From NCBI RefSeq assembly GCF_030464365.1, contig NZ_VCYI01000006.1, forward strand, positions 88,262 through 152,261: a stretch of 64,000 nt of DNA, read 5' to 3'. A program made the position numbers and the translations under genes. This DNA comes from Methanoculleus methanifontis (GTDB lineage: Archaea > Halobacteriota > Methanomicrobia > Methanomicrobiales > Methanoculleaceae). Shown here one piece after another: positions 28,817 through 37,931 of the stretch. The first letter of the stretch is position 1, and the number at the start of each line of letters is the position of its first letter. Below the pieces are notes generated by a model, which saw only the letters and a list, made by a program, of their open reading frames with translations, did no database searches and had not been told where the DNA came from.

Positions 28817-29548
28817 ATGCTGGATATCAGTGATTTGCACGTGGAAGTGGATGGCACCGAGAAGCTCCACGACATCAACCTCCATATCGGGCAGGGGGAG
28901 ACCCATATCCTGATGGGGCCGAACGGTTCGGGGAAGAGCACGCTGCTCAAAGCCATCATGGGGTTCGGCGGCTACACGATCACGTCCGGGTCCATCGTTT
29001 TCAGAGGAACGGACATCACCAGGATGCCGATCCACGAGCGCGCCCATCTCGGGATCGGCATGATGTTTCAGCACCCGCCCGCGATATCGGGGCTGAAACT
29101 CGGGAAACTGCTCACTGCCACGTCCCATCTCGGCAACGACGCGCTGGAGGCGCTCGCGCAGACGGTCAACATGGACCACTTTCTCGCCCGGGACACCAAC
29201 GTCGGGTTCTCCGGCGGAGAGATCAAGCGGAGCGAGGTCCTGCAGCTGAAAGTCCAGCAGCCCGATTTCCTCATGCTGGACGAGCCGGAGAGCGGCGTCG
29301 ACCTCGAAAACATGGCCCTTATGGGCAAAGAGATCGCGAATCTCCTTGAGAAGGATATCCATATCGTCAACCGCCGCAAGAGCGGTCTCATCATCACCCA
29401 CACCGGCTACATCCTCGACTACCTCGAGGCCGACCAGGGACACGTGCTCATCGACGGCCGGATCCGGTGCCATGGAAACCCCCGCGAGATCCTGCGCGTG
29501 GTCAAAGAAAAAGGATATGGAGAGTGTCTGCGTTGCAAACAGATGTAG
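28817..29548 (+). CDS. sufC: SufC-like Fe-S assembly ATPase (SmsC type)
   Basis: A 243-residue ABC-type ATPase: Walker A GPNGSGKST, signature GFSGGEIKRSEVLQL with the SufC-typical Glu-Ile after the Gly pair, Walker B FLMLDEPESGVDLE, and switch His in IITHTG. The family drives a scaffold that builds Fe-S clusters. Only one scaffold gene follows (no SufD, SufS or SufE), as in the minimal SmsCB system of methanogens. The C-terminus ends CLRCKQM. It overlaps the scaffold gene by 25 bases. Confidence 0.9.
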   Translation: MLDISDLHVEVDGTEKLHDINLHIGQGETHILMGPNGSGKSTLLKAIMGFGGYTITSGSIVFRGTDITRMPIHERAHLGIGMMFQHPPAISGLKLGKLLTATSHLGNDALEALAQTVNMDHFLARDTNVGFSGGEIKRSEVLQLKVQQPDFLMLDEPESGVDLENMALMGKEIANLLEKDIHIVNRRKSGLIITHTGYILDYLEADQGHVLIDGRIRCHGNPREILRVVKEKGYGECLRCKQM

Positions 29549-30645
29549 GCGATATCGAACGGCTCCCGGAGAAAGACCGGGAACGCCTTGCCCTGACCGG
29601 TCTTGAAGTTGGGATGCAGAACCGATGCGGGAGTTTCTTCCAGATCGACCAGGACGTGATCCAGACCACCTGCGGGGCCGAAGGGATCGAGATGATCCCC
29701 ATCAAGGCCGCTCTCGAGAAGTACGACTGGGTCAAGGACTACTACTGGAACGCCGTTCCGAAGGATAAGGACAAATACACAGAATACCTTGCGAAGCAGG
29801 AGAACCCGCAAGGTCTCGTCGTCATCGCCCACGAAGGGGTGAAGGTCGAGATGCCGCTTCAAGCCTGCCTCTTTCTGCGCGACGAGCCGGTGCAGCATGT
29901 CCACAACCTCTTCATCGCAAGAGAGGGCTCAGAGATCAACATCATCTCGGGCTGCGCGAGTTCCTGGCAGAAAGAGCACGGGGCGCATATCGGGGTGACC
30001 GAGATCTACGTCGGCAAAGGCGCCAAAGTCACGTCCACGATGATCCACAACTGGAAGGAGGGGATCAGCGTCTTCCCGCGGAGTGCCACCGTCGTCGAGG
30101 AGGATGGAACGTTCCTCTCGAACTACGTCTGCATGCAGCCCGTCAGGAGGATCGACATGTACCCGACGGCCCGCCTGGTCGGGAAGAACGCCGTCGCCCG
30201 GTTCTCGAGTATCGTTGTCGCGACACCGGGCTCGACCCTCGATCTCGGCTCCCGCGCCATCCTCGGCGCCGAGAACGCGAGCGCCGAACTGATCACCCGG
30301 GCGATCACCACCGGCGGCACCATCATATCCCGCGGTCACATCCTCGGCGAGAAGGACAACACACGCGGCCATATCGAGTGCAAGGGCCTGATCCTGAAAG
30401 ATGGCACCGTCCACGCCATCCCGGAGATCGAAGGAACGCTGACCGGCACCGAACTCTCCCACGAAGCCGCCGTAGGAAAGATCGCCCGCCACGAGATCGA
30501 GTACCTTATGGCCCGCGGACTCTCCGAGGAGGAGGCCACCGCAACCATTATACGCGGGTTTTTGGATGTGAAGATCAGCGGTCTGCCCGCAGTCCTGCAG
30601 GAGCAGATCGACGCTGCGATCGATAAAGCAGAATCAGGCTTCTGA
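29524..30645 (+). CDS. sufB: SufB-like Fe-S assembly scaffold (SmsB type)
   Basis: A 373-residue SufB/SufD-family beta-helix scaffold. Recognisable parts are QVVQ-like QDVIQTTCGAEGIE near the N-terminus, VHNLFIAREGSEINIISGCAS, and the C-terminal HEAAVGKIARHEIEYLMARG with LSEEEATATIIRGFL. Length is shorter than bacterial SufB and fits archaeal SmsB, which forms a complex with the ATPase upstream. Start is uncertain: GTG at 29524 or TTG at 29533, which has GGAGAG upstream at a better distance. Confidence 0.88.
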   Translation: MSALQTDVGDIERLPEKDRERLALTGLEVGMQNRCGSFFQIDQDVIQTTCGAEGIEMIPIKAALEKYDWVKDYYWNAVPKDKDKYTEYLAKQENPQGLVVIAHEGVKVEMPLQACLFLRDEPVQHVHNLFIAREGSEINIISGCASSWQKEHGAHIGVTEIYVGKGAKVTSTMIHNWKEGISVFPRSATVVEEDGTFLSNYVCMQPVRRIDMYPTARLVGKNAVARFSSIVVATPGSTLDLGSRAILGAENASAELITRAITTGGTIISRGHILGEKDNTRGHIECKGLILKDGTVHAIPEIEGTLTGTELSHEAAVGKIARHEIEYLMARGLSEEEATATIIRGFLDVKISGLPAVLQEQIDAAIDKAESGF

Positions 30646-30661
30646 TTCAGGAGACGGGAGG

Positions 30662-31324
30662 ATGGAGACCGATCCCTACAGAAGGGAGCGCGAGGAGATG
30701 GTGGAGTTCCAGGTTCGGGCCAGGGGGATCAGGAACGAACGGGTGCTCGCCGCGATGCAGAAGATCCCTCGCCACCTCTTCGTACCGAAGAACTTCGAAC
30801 GTGCAGCCTACGAAGATCGGCCGCTCCCCATAGGCGAGGGGCAGACCATCTCCCAGCCCTACATCGTCGCCGTCATGACCGAACAACTGGAGATCCGCTC
30901 CCACGACCGTGTCCTCGAGATCGGAACCGGCAGCGGCTACCAGGCGGCGCTCCTCGCCGAACTCGCCGAGAAGGTCGTCTCCGTCGAACGCCTTGCCCAC
31001 CTCGCCGATCAGGCGCGGGAGAATCTCGCGCGGGCAGGAGTCAGTGGTGTTGAGATCGTCGTCGGCGACGGCACGGAAGGCTATCCGCCGGAGGCGCCCT
31101 ACGACGCTATCATCGTCACGGCGGCATCGCCGGAGATCCCCCAACCCCTGATCGACCAGCTTGGCAAGGGAGGGCGGCTGGTCGCTCCCATCGGGCCGCG
31201 GGAATGCCAGGACCTCGTCAAACTCGTCAAACGCGAAGGCAGGGTGGAGACGATCCCGCTCGGCGGCGTCTGCTTCGTGCCGCTGATCGGGCAGTTCGGG
31301 TGGCAGGGAGAGGTATCCCCGTGA
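30662..31324 (+). CDS. pcm: Protein-L-isoaspartate O-methyltransferase
   Basis: A 220-residue repair methyltransferase with VLEIGTGSGYQAALLA (SAM motif I), the N-terminal VPRHLFVP-like IPRHLFVPKNFE, and the substrate-binding GQTISQPYIVA. The C-terminal LVAPIGPRECQDLVKL is also conserved. It methylates isoaspartyl residues of damaged proteins so they can return to aspartate. It starts 16 bases after the scaffold gene and overlaps the next gene by GTGA. Confidence 0.94.
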   Translation: METDPYRREREEMVEFQVRARGIRNERVLAAMQKIPRHLFVPKNFERAAYEDRPLPIGEGQTISQPYIVAVMTEQLEIRSHDRVLEIGTGSGYQAALLAELAEKVVSVERLAHLADQARENLARAGVSGVEIVVGDGTEGYPPEAPYDAIIVTAASPEIPQPLIDQLGKGGRLVAPIGPRECQDLVKLVKREGRVETIPLGGVCFVPLIGQFGWQGEVSP

Positions 31325-31935
31325 CGGTCTACGACATCACCCGGGATCTCTCCGCGGACGCCGTCCTCTACCCGGGAGACGTCCGGCCCCGGTTCCACGA
31401 GATCGACAACGGGCAGTACCGCGTGACCGAGATGACCCTTGGAAGCCATACCGGGACGCACCTCGACGCCCCGTCGCACTACATCGAGGGAGGCATGACA
31501 GTCGACGAGATCCCGCCCGCGGTGCTGATGGGGGCCGCACGGGTCCTCGACTGCAGCGACGTAAGCGAGATCATCGAACCAGGCCACCTCACCGGCCGCC
31601 TCGACGGTGCGAGGACGATCCTCGTAAAGACCTGGTTTTCGGAGCGGCGGGAGTTCGATCTCGGGTACCCGTCGTTCTCCCTCGAAGCGGCGAAGATGGT
31701 CGTCGAGGCCGGGATCACCTGCCTCGGGATCGATACCCCATCAATCGAGTCGTTTGACTGCGACGGTTCCGTTCACCGCCGGCTGCTCGGGAGCGGGACG
31801 TTCATCCTCGAACTGCTCGATCTCTCCGCCGTGCCGGAAGGAGACTATGTTATGACAGCGCTTCCGATGCGGCTCAAAGGAATCGACGGGTCGCCCGTGC
31901 GGGCTATCCTGTCGGATAGGGAGGAAGAACCATGA
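31321..31935 (+). CDS. Cyclase family metal-dependent hydrolase
   Basis: A 204-residue protein with the cyclase/kynurenine formamidase signature HTGTHLDAPSHYI (metal ligands His, Asp) about residues 42-55 and the starting strand VYDITRDLSADAVLYPGD. The family hydrolyses amides such as N-formylkynurenine, but members in methanogens have no known substrate. GTG start at 31321 overlapping the pcm stop. The next gene overlaps its stop by ATGA. Confidence 0.85.
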   Translation: MTVYDITRDLSADAVLYPGDVRPRFHEIDNGQYRVTEMTLGSHTGTHLDAPSHYIEGGMTVDEIPPAVLMGAARVLDCSDVSEIIEPGHLTGRLDGARTILVKTWFSERREFDLGYPSFSLEAAKMVVEAGITCLGIDTPSIESFDCDGSVHRRLLGSGTFILELLDLSAVPEGDYVMTALPMRLKGIDGSPVRAILSDREEEP

Positions 31936-32537
31936 GTTTCTGGCACGATGCAATTGAGAGACTGGAGACGATCCTCGCGGACAGCGGGTGCGAGGACGGT
32001 ATCGTGACGCTTGGAGTGAACCACGACGCAGACACCTGCCAGTACCCGAAAGGCGTCACTCTGGAAGGGCACTTCGGCGGCCGGAGCGGGCAGTTCGTCA
32101 CGAGCGAGCCGGTCCGGGCGAACACCCGGATCTCCTTTATGTTCGGTGCGCCGCTCACGAATCAGAAGCAGCGAGGTGCGGCGGGCGCCATCATCAACAC
32201 CGTCTCGGCGTTCCTCTGCCTGGCACGGAGGCTCCAGCCCTGCACCCCCGACTGCTACACCCCCTGCCTTGCGGAACTCTCCCGCGAGGTCGCCGGAAAG
32301 AAGGTCTACTTCGTCGGCCCGATGCCGCTACTCGAGCGGGCGCTTGCGGAGCAGATCGTCGATACACCAGAGGCGGCCGAGATCCTCCTGGTCGGCGGAG
32401 ACGGCATGACGAGCGATGCAGGGGTCGCCTGCATCGAAGAGTACCGGGAGAAGAAACGGACGATATTCCTCGGACCGTCGGCCGCCGGGGTCAGCGGCCT
32501 GATAAATCTCGAGCACTGGTGCCCCTACGGACGATGA
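31932..32537 (+). CDS. Uncharacterised protein, possible Rossmann-like fold
   Basis: A 201-residue soluble protein, unrecognised. It has a Cys cluster in the middle (CLARRLQPCTPDCYTPCL), then alternating strands and helices (KKVYFVGPMPLLERAL, EILLVGGDGMTSDA, RTIFLGPSAAGVSGL), which look like a nucleotide-binding alpha/beta fold. The arrangement faintly recalls DUF364-type chelation proteins. It is translationally coupled to the cyclase gene, so the two may act in one pathway. It is the last gene of the pcm transcript. Confidence 0.7.
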   Translation: MSFWHDAIERLETILADSGCEDGIVTLGVNHDADTCQYPKGVTLEGHFGGRSGQFVTSEPVRANTRISFMFGAPLTNQKQRGAAGAIINTVSAFLCLARRLQPCTPDCYTPCLAELSREVAGKKVYFVGPMPLLERALAEQIVDTPEAAEILLVGGDGMTSDAGVACIEEYREKKRTIFLGPSAAGVSGLINLEHWCPYGR

Positions 32538-32574
32538 ATACCTTTTTTTAGGAAAGAAAGGATTATACAGGAGT

Positions 32575-33831
32575 ATGCTTTTCGGCTCTTCCGGCATCCG
32601 GCAGGAGTTCGGCCCCGGTCTCGTCGACCTCGCGCTCCGCATCGGAGCGGCTATCGCAGCCGGAGCCCCGGGGATCGCCGTCGGCCGGGACACCCGCACG
32701 ACCAGCGAACTGCTTGAGCACTGCGTCGTCTCCGGGATGCTCTCGGCCGGCGCAAGCGTCTATTCCTGCGGCATCGCGCCCACGCCGACGGTCGCGCACG
32801 CGACGCGGCAGACGGACGCGGGATGCATGATAACCGCCTCTCATAACCCCGAGTCCTACAACGGGGTCAAACTCCTCAACCCCGACGGGTCGTCGTTCAC
32901 TCTCCGGCAGCAGGCGGCGATCGAGGATGCAATCGAGAAGACGCACTGGAAGAACTGGGACGAACAGGGGCACGTCCAGTCGATAGACGCGGTGGACGCG
33001 CACCAGGAGGCAATCCTCGATAAGGTCAGTTTTTCCCGCCCCATCACCGCCGTGCTCGACTGTGGTAACGGTGCCGGAAGCGTCATCACCCCCGACCTCC
33101 TTGCCGCGGCCGGGGCGACCGTGATCGGCCTGAACTGCAACGTCGCAGGCAGGTTTGCCCGGCCGTCGGAACCGCTCGAGGCAAACCTCCCCTACATCGG
33201 CGAGATCGTCCGCAAGCGGGGAGCCGCGTGCGCGGTGATCCACGACGGCGACGCCGACCGGATGATGGCGTTCGACGAGCGCGGCCGCTACATCGACGGA
33301 GACCACCTCCTCATGCTCTTTGCGAAATATCTCGACCGCAAGCGCGTCGTCACCACCGTCGACGCCTCGATGGCGATCGAGGAGGTCGCGGAAGTCCGCC
33401 GCACACCGGTCGGTGACAGTTTCGTCTCCGAAGAACTCCTCTCCTGGGGAGACTTCGGCGGCGAGGCGTCGGGGAGCTGGATATTTCCCCAGCATTCCTA
33501 CTGCCCGGACGGGGTCTACGCCGCGGCCCTCCTCTGCGAGATCGCTTCGGAGTGGTCGATCGCTGAGGAACTCGACCGGATGCCCCGCTATACCCTTCTG
33601 CGGGAGTCGTATCGCATCGCCTCCCCGCGGGAGGTCATGACGGGGATGGGAGCCGATGAACCGACGCACGGAGTCCGGTTCGAGGATGAAGACGGCTGGT
33701 ACCTGATCCGGGCAAGCGGCACCGAACCGAAGGTCCGGATCACGGCCGAGGGAAGAACACCCGCAAAGGCGAAAGAGATGCTTGAAGCGGGGCATGCCGC
33801 CCTTGAGCGGGCAAACCATACTCTGGAGTAG
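32575..33831 (+). CDS. glmM: Phosphoglucosamine mutase-like phosphohexomutase
   Basis: A 418-residue phosphohexomutase. The phosphoserine loop is MITASHNPESYNGVKL (Ser about residue 89), the metal loop is IHDGDADRMMAFDE, the sugar loop is DFGGEASGSWIF, and the phosphate-binding loop is RASGTEPKVRI. Next to GlmS and GlmU-like genes it most likely converts glucosamine-6-phosphate to glucosamine-1-phosphate; phosphomannomutase is the alternative. It opens the surface-sugar gene cluster with a 4-base gap to the next gene. Confidence 0.87.
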   Translation: MLFGSSGIRQEFGPGLVDLALRIGAAIAAGAPGIAVGRDTRTTSELLEHCVVSGMLSAGASVYSCGIAPTPTVAHATRQTDAGCMITASHNPESYNGVKLLNPDGSSFTLRQQAAIEDAIEKTHWKNWDEQGHVQSIDAVDAHQEAILDKVSFSRPITAVLDCGNGAGSVITPDLLAAAGATVIGLNCNVAGRFARPSEPLEANLPYIGEIVRKRGAACAVIHDGDADRMMAFDERGRYIDGDHLLMLFAKYLDRKRVVTTVDASMAIEEVAEVRRTPVGDSFVSEELLSWGDFGGEASGSWIFPQHSYCPDGVYAAALLCEIASEWSIAEELDRMPRYTLLRESYRIASPREVMTGMGADEPTHGVRFEDEDGWYLIRASGTEPKVRITAEGRTPAKAKEMLEAGHAALERANHTLE

Positions 33832-33835
33832 ATAT

Positions 33836-35035
33836 ATGCAGTGTGTCGTACTGGCAGCAGGAGAGGGGAAACGGATGCGGCCCCTGACCACCCGGCGCCC
33901 GAAGGTGATGCTTCCGATCGCGAACCGCCCAATGATGGAGCACCTGGTCGTCGCGGCCCGCGACGCGGGAATCACCGACTTCACCTTCGTCGTCGGATAC
34001 TTCGAACGCGAGATCCGGAACCACTTCGGGGACGGCAGCAGCCTCGGCGTGAATATCACCTACGTGACCCAGCGCCACCAGCTCGGCACCGCCGACGCCC
34101 TGCGGGCGACGGCAGGGATGATCGACGAGCGGTTCCTCCTCTTGAACGGGGACATGATCCTCAAATCCGACGATATCAGGAAATTCTGCCGGATGGATGC
34201 TCCGTGCGTGGGGATTCACGAGACCGACCACCCACAGGACTACGGCGTGGTGACCATTGAGGGAAACCGCATCACCGGTCTTGAGGAGAAGTCCGAGGAG
34301 CCGAAGAGCAACCTGATCAACGCGGGCGCCTACCTCTTCGAACCCGGCATCTTCGACCTCCTTTCGGGGCTCAAGATATCGGGCCGGGGCGAGTTCGAGC
34401 TGACCGACGCGCTCGACACCTATATCAGGGAAGGGACGCTCAGAGCGTATTCGCTCGCCTACTGGCTCGATGTCGGGCAGCCATGGGATCTCCTCGACGC
34501 AAACGAAGGGCTTCTCGCCTCGCTCCGCCACGAACGGCACGGAACCGTCGAAGACGGATGCACCGTCCCGGAGACGGTCAGCATCGGGAAAGGGACAATC
34601 ATCCGGGCCGGAACCTATATCGAAGGCTCCTGCGTCATCGGCGAGAACTGCGTCATCGGCCCCCACGCCTATATCCGGGGCTCCACCGCGATCGGGGATA
34701 ACTGCCACATCGGGCACGCGACGGAACTCAAGAACACCATCGTCATGCCGGGGACGAAGATTCCCCACTTCAACTACATCGGCGACAGCATCATCGGGAG
34801 CGGGTGCAACTTCGGAGCGGGCACCAAGGTCGCGAACCTCAGGCACGACAACGGAGCGGTGAAGGTCTGCGGGAAGACTACCGGGCGGAGGAAGTTCGGC
34901 GCCATCATCGGCGACGACGTCCTCTTCGGGATCAACTGCTCGGTCAACGTCGGGAGCCTCGTCGGCAGTGGTACCCGGGTGGCTCCCCACTCTCTCGTTG
35001 AAGGGTGCATCGAGGACAATTCGATAATCAGGTGA
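33836..35035 (+). CDS. GlmU-like sugar-1-phosphate nucleotidylyl/acetyltransferase 1
   Basis: A 399-residue two-domain enzyme. The N-terminal nucleotidyltransferase has VVLAAGEGKRMRPLT and LLNGDMI; the C-terminal left-handed beta-helix has hexapeptide repeats (IGENCVIGPHAYI) and the acetyltransferase region around GAGTKVANLRHDNGAVKV, as in archaeal GlmU (ST0452/MJ1101 type). It would acetylate glucosamine-1-phosphate and make UDP-GlcNAc. The ATG at 33836 is chosen so the protein begins MQCVVLAAGEG. Confidence 0.87.
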   Translation: MQCVVLAAGEGKRMRPLTTRRPKVMLPIANRPMMEHLVVAARDAGITDFTFVVGYFEREIRNHFGDGSSLGVNITYVTQRHQLGTADALRATAGMIDERFLLLNGDMILKSDDIRKFCRMDAPCVGIHETDHPQDYGVVTIEGNRITGLEEKSEEPKSNLINAGAYLFEPGIFDLLSGLKISGRGEFELTDALDTYIREGTLRAYSLAYWLDVGQPWDLLDANEGLLASLRHERHGTVEDGCTVPETVSIGKGTIIRAGTYIEGSCVIGENCVIGPHAYIRGSTAIGDNCHIGHATELKNTIVMPGTKIPHFNYIGDSIIGSGCNFGAGTKVANLRHDNGAVKVCGKTTGRRKFGAIIGDDVLFGINCSVNVGSLVGSGTRVAPHSLVEGCIEDNSIIR

Positions 35036-35036
35036 T

Positions 35037-36191
35037 ATGATGCAGGCAGTCATTTTAGCAGCGGGAGAAGGGAGCCGTCTGCGGCCGCTGACGAGAAGCA
35101 AGCCCAAGGCCATGCTCCCGGTCGCAAACCGGCCGATCATCGAGTACGTCATCGATGCACTCCTGGAGAACGGGATCCGCGACATCGTGGTGGTGGTCGG
35201 GTATCGCAAAGAGGAGGTCGTCCGGCACCTCAACAGGCTCGACGCTCCGATCCAGGTCGTCGTCCAGGAGCGGCAGCTCGGGACCGCTGATGCTCTCCGG
35301 GCGGCCGAGCCGGAGATCACGGAAGACTTCCTGGTTCTTCCCGGCGACAACTACATCAACGCCGAATCGATAGCCCGGATCAAGGAGGAGCGAAACGCCA
35401 TGCTCGTCGCCGAGCACCCGAACCCCTCGAACTTCGGGGTCGTGGTGATCAGGAACGGCATCGTCCGCGAGATCGTCGAGAAACCCGAAGACGCCCCGAC
35501 GTTCACGGTATCGACCGGCGTCTACTCCTTCACCCCCGACATCTTCTCCTACCTCCAGACAAACGAGATCCCCGACGCAATCGCCGCCATGATCGCGTCG
35601 GGCCGGCGGATACGGGCGATCCCGGCAGACGACTGGCAGGACGCCGTCTACCCCTGGGATCTCCTGAAGATGAACAGCCGGATGCTTCGGGGGATCACGC
35701 CCGGGATCGCGGGGGCGGTCGACGCATCCGTCATCCGCCGGGGCGCCGTGCGTATCGGCACCGGGACGACCGTGGGACCGAACACCGTGATCTGCGGCCC
35801 CGTCACCATCGGGAACAACTGTACCATCGGGCCGAACACCGTGATCATGCCCGACACGAGCATCGGCGACGGGGTGGTGCTCGAACCGTTCACCTACGTC
35901 GCCGACTCGCTCGTTATGAGCGACGTTACGATCGGGTCGCATTCGAGGATCGTCTCGGCGGTCTTCGGCCAGGGGTGCATCCTTGCCGACCACACCACCA
36001 CCTACCCGTCCACGACCCTCCTTGAGGTCGGAGATCGCATCCAGAAGGAGGAGTTCGGTGCAGTCCTCGGCGAGGGAGTCCGCGCGGCACCATTCACAAC
36101 GTTTAAGAACTGTATCGCCGGTAACAGTGTCACCGTCGGGGAGGGGAAGACGGTGATCGGCATCCTCGAGGACGGCACGCGGGTGATGTAG
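35037..36191 (+). CDS. GlmU-like sugar-1-phosphate nucleotidylyltransferase 2
   Basis: A 384-residue paralogue of the preceding gene, placed one base after its stop. It has AVILAAGEGSRLRPLTRSKP at the N-terminus, LVLPGDNYI for the metal site, and a C-terminal beta-helix (IGNNCTIGPNTVIM) with TLLEVGDRIQKEEFGAVLGEG. The acetyltransferase loop differs from the first copy, so it may only transfer nucleotides, for example as a glucose-1-phosphate thymidylyl- or uridylyltransferase. The pair suggests a division of labour. Confidence 0.83.
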   Translation: MMQAVILAAGEGSRLRPLTRSKPKAMLPVANRPIIEYVIDALLENGIRDIVVVVGYRKEEVVRHLNRLDAPIQVVVQERQLGTADALRAAEPEITEDFLVLPGDNYINAESIARIKEERNAMLVAEHPNPSNFGVVVIRNGIVREIVEKPEDAPTFTVSTGVYSFTPDIFSYLQTNEIPDAIAAMIASGRRIRAIPADDWQDAVYPWDLLKMNSRMLRGITPGIAGAVDASVIRRGAVRIGTGTTVGPNTVICGPVTIGNNCTIGPNTVIMPDTSIGDGVVLEPFTYVADSLVMSDVTIGSHSRIVSAVFGQGCILADHTTTYPSTTLLEVGDRIQKEEFGAVLGEGVRAAPFTTFKNCIAGNSVTVGEGKTVIGILEDGTRVM

Positions 36192-37931
36192 ATGTGCGGA
36201 ATCGTCGGCTATATCGGGAGACGGGATGCAACGCCGGTCTTGATCCAGGGGTTGAAGCGGCTCGAGTACCGGGGCTACGACTCCTTCGGCATCGCGACGG
36301 TCGGGAGCGCAATCGAGGTTTACAAGAAGAACGGCCGCATCTCGGACGGTGAGGCCGGGGTGGTCGGTCTACGGGGATGCACCGGGATTGGACATACCCG
36401 GTGGGCCACCCACGGCGAGCCGAGTGACCTCAACGCCCACCCGCACACCGACTGCTCGGGCAGGATCGCCGTGGTGCACAACGGGGTCATCGAGAACTAC
36501 GGCGAACTGAAGCGGCAACTCGCAGGACGCGGCCACACCTTCAGGTCGGAGACCGACACCGAGGTGATCGCCCACCTCATCGAGGAGCACTACGACGGCG
36601 ATCTCCTCGCGGCGGTCAACGCGACCCTCCCCCTGCTCCGGGGCTCGTATGCTGTCCTCGCGATCGCGGAGGACACCCCGCAGATCGTCGCCGCACGCGA
36701 CGCAAGCCCGCTCGTCCTCGGCGTCGGAGATGCCGAGATCTTTGCCGCCTCGGACATGACACCGCTCCTCGAGTACACCGAACGCGTGATCTTCCTCGAA
36801 GACGGCGACGTCGCCGATCTCGCGCCCGGCCGCTACACCGTCTACCACGGCGGCCAGACAGTGGAACGCCCGATCGAACTGATCAACTGGTGCGTCGAGG
36901 ACACCCGGAAGGGTGGGTTCGCCCACTACATGCTAAAAGAGATCTACGAGCAGCCCCAGTCCTTCTACGAGACCATCAGGGCGGGCATCGACGAGCACGT
37001 GCGGCAGATGGTCATGGAGGCCGACGAGATCACGCTGGTCGCATGCGGGACGTCCTACCACACCGCCCTGGCCTTCAAGTACCTGGCCGAGCCGCTCTGC
37101 AACATACCGGTACGGGTCGAGATGGGATCGGAGTTCAAGTACTTCACCCCGCCCCTCCGCGGCCTCGCGATCGCGGTCTCGCAGTCAGGGGAGACGGCGG
37201 ACACGATCGCCGCCCTGAAGATGGCGAAAGCCCGCAACTGCCCGACGCTCGCCATCACCAACATGCAGGGGAGCACGGTCACCCGGGTTGCAGACGAGAC
37301 CCTCCTGATGCGGGCCGGGCCCGAGATCGGCGTCGCCGCGACCAAGTCCTACACGGCGCAGCTTGCGGCGCTGATGGAGATCGTCAACCTGCGCTGCGAG
37401 GGGGCGTTCGACGACGTCCTCTCGCACGCGCACCTGGCCATCGGCGACGTCCTCCTCCAGGACATCAACGAGGCGGTCGCCCTCTGTTCAAAGGCCGAGC
37501 ATGTCTTCTTCGTGGGAAGAGGGGCGTTTTACCCGGTCTCGATGGAAGGCGCCCTGAAGATGAAGGAGATCAGTTACGTCCACGCCGAGGGGTATGCGGC
37601 CGGAGAACTCAAGCACGGCCCGTTTGCCCTGCTCACCCCCGAGACGCCGGTGGTCGCCGTCTGCACCCCGGGGCCGACCTACGGCGTGATGGCCTCGAAC
37701 ATCAAGGAGATGAAGGCACGGAAAGCCCCGGTCATCGCTCTCGGGGTTGCCGGGGATACGGAACTCGCCGAGATCGTGGACATCTTCATCCCCATTCCGA
37801 ACACACACCTTTTGGTGCAGGTGCTGACCGCGTCGGTCGTCCTGCAGCTGCTGGCCTACCACACCGCGTGTGCCCTGCAGCGGGATGTCGACAAGCCGCG
37901 AAACCTGGCAAAGAGCGTGACCGTTGAATGA
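36192..37931 (+). CDS. glmS: Glutamine-fructose-6-phosphate aminotransferase
   Basis: A 579-residue enzyme: catalytic Cys2 in MCGIVGYIGRRD, the glutaminase domain with GHTRWATHGEPSDLNAHPH, and two SIS domains (CGTSYHTALAFKYLAE, SQSGETADTIAALKMAK), ending in DKPRNLAKSVTVE. It makes glucosamine-6-phosphate, the entry to UDP-GlcNAc. It directly follows the two GlmU-like genes and overlaps the next gene by ATGA, so the whole UDP-GlcNAc route is in one operon. Confidence 0.95.
   Translation: MCGIVGYIGRRDATPVLIQGLKRLEYRGYDSFGIATVGSAIEVYKKNGRISDGEAGVVGLRGCTGIGHTRWATHGEPSDLNAHPHTDCSGRIAVVHNGVIENYGELKRQLAGRGHTFRSETDTEVIAHLIEEHYDGDLLAAVNATLPLLRGSYAVLAIAEDTPQIVAARDASPLVLGVGDAEIFAASDMTPLLEYTERVIFLEDGDVADLAPGRYTVYHGGQTVERPIELINWCVEDTRKGGFAHYMLKEIYEQPQSFYETIRAGIDEHVRQMVMEADEITLVACGTSYHTALAFKYLAEPLCNIPVRVEMGSEFKYFTPPLRGLAIAVSQSGETADTIAALKMAKARNCPTLAITNMQGSTVTRVADETLLMRAGPEIGVAATKSYTAQLAALMEIVNLRCEGAFDDVLSHAHLAIGDVLLQDINEAVALCSKAEHVFFVGRGAFYPVSMEGALKMKEISYVHAEGYAAGELKHGPFALLTPETPVVAVCTPGPTYGVMASNIKEMKARKAPVIALGVAGDTELAEIVDIFIPIPNTHLLVQVLTASVVLQLLAYHTACALQRDVDKPRNLAKSVTVE

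Noticed and set aside
28629..28913. 94-codon frame starting with GTG just upstream of the Suf ATPase
   Set aside because: It looks somewhat protein-like at first, but runs out of frame into the ATPase gene and lacks a ribosome binding site; treated as leader.
32563..34059. Open frame of 498 codons on the minus strand
   Set aside because: Antisense to the mutase and GlmU-like genes, which have clear motifs.
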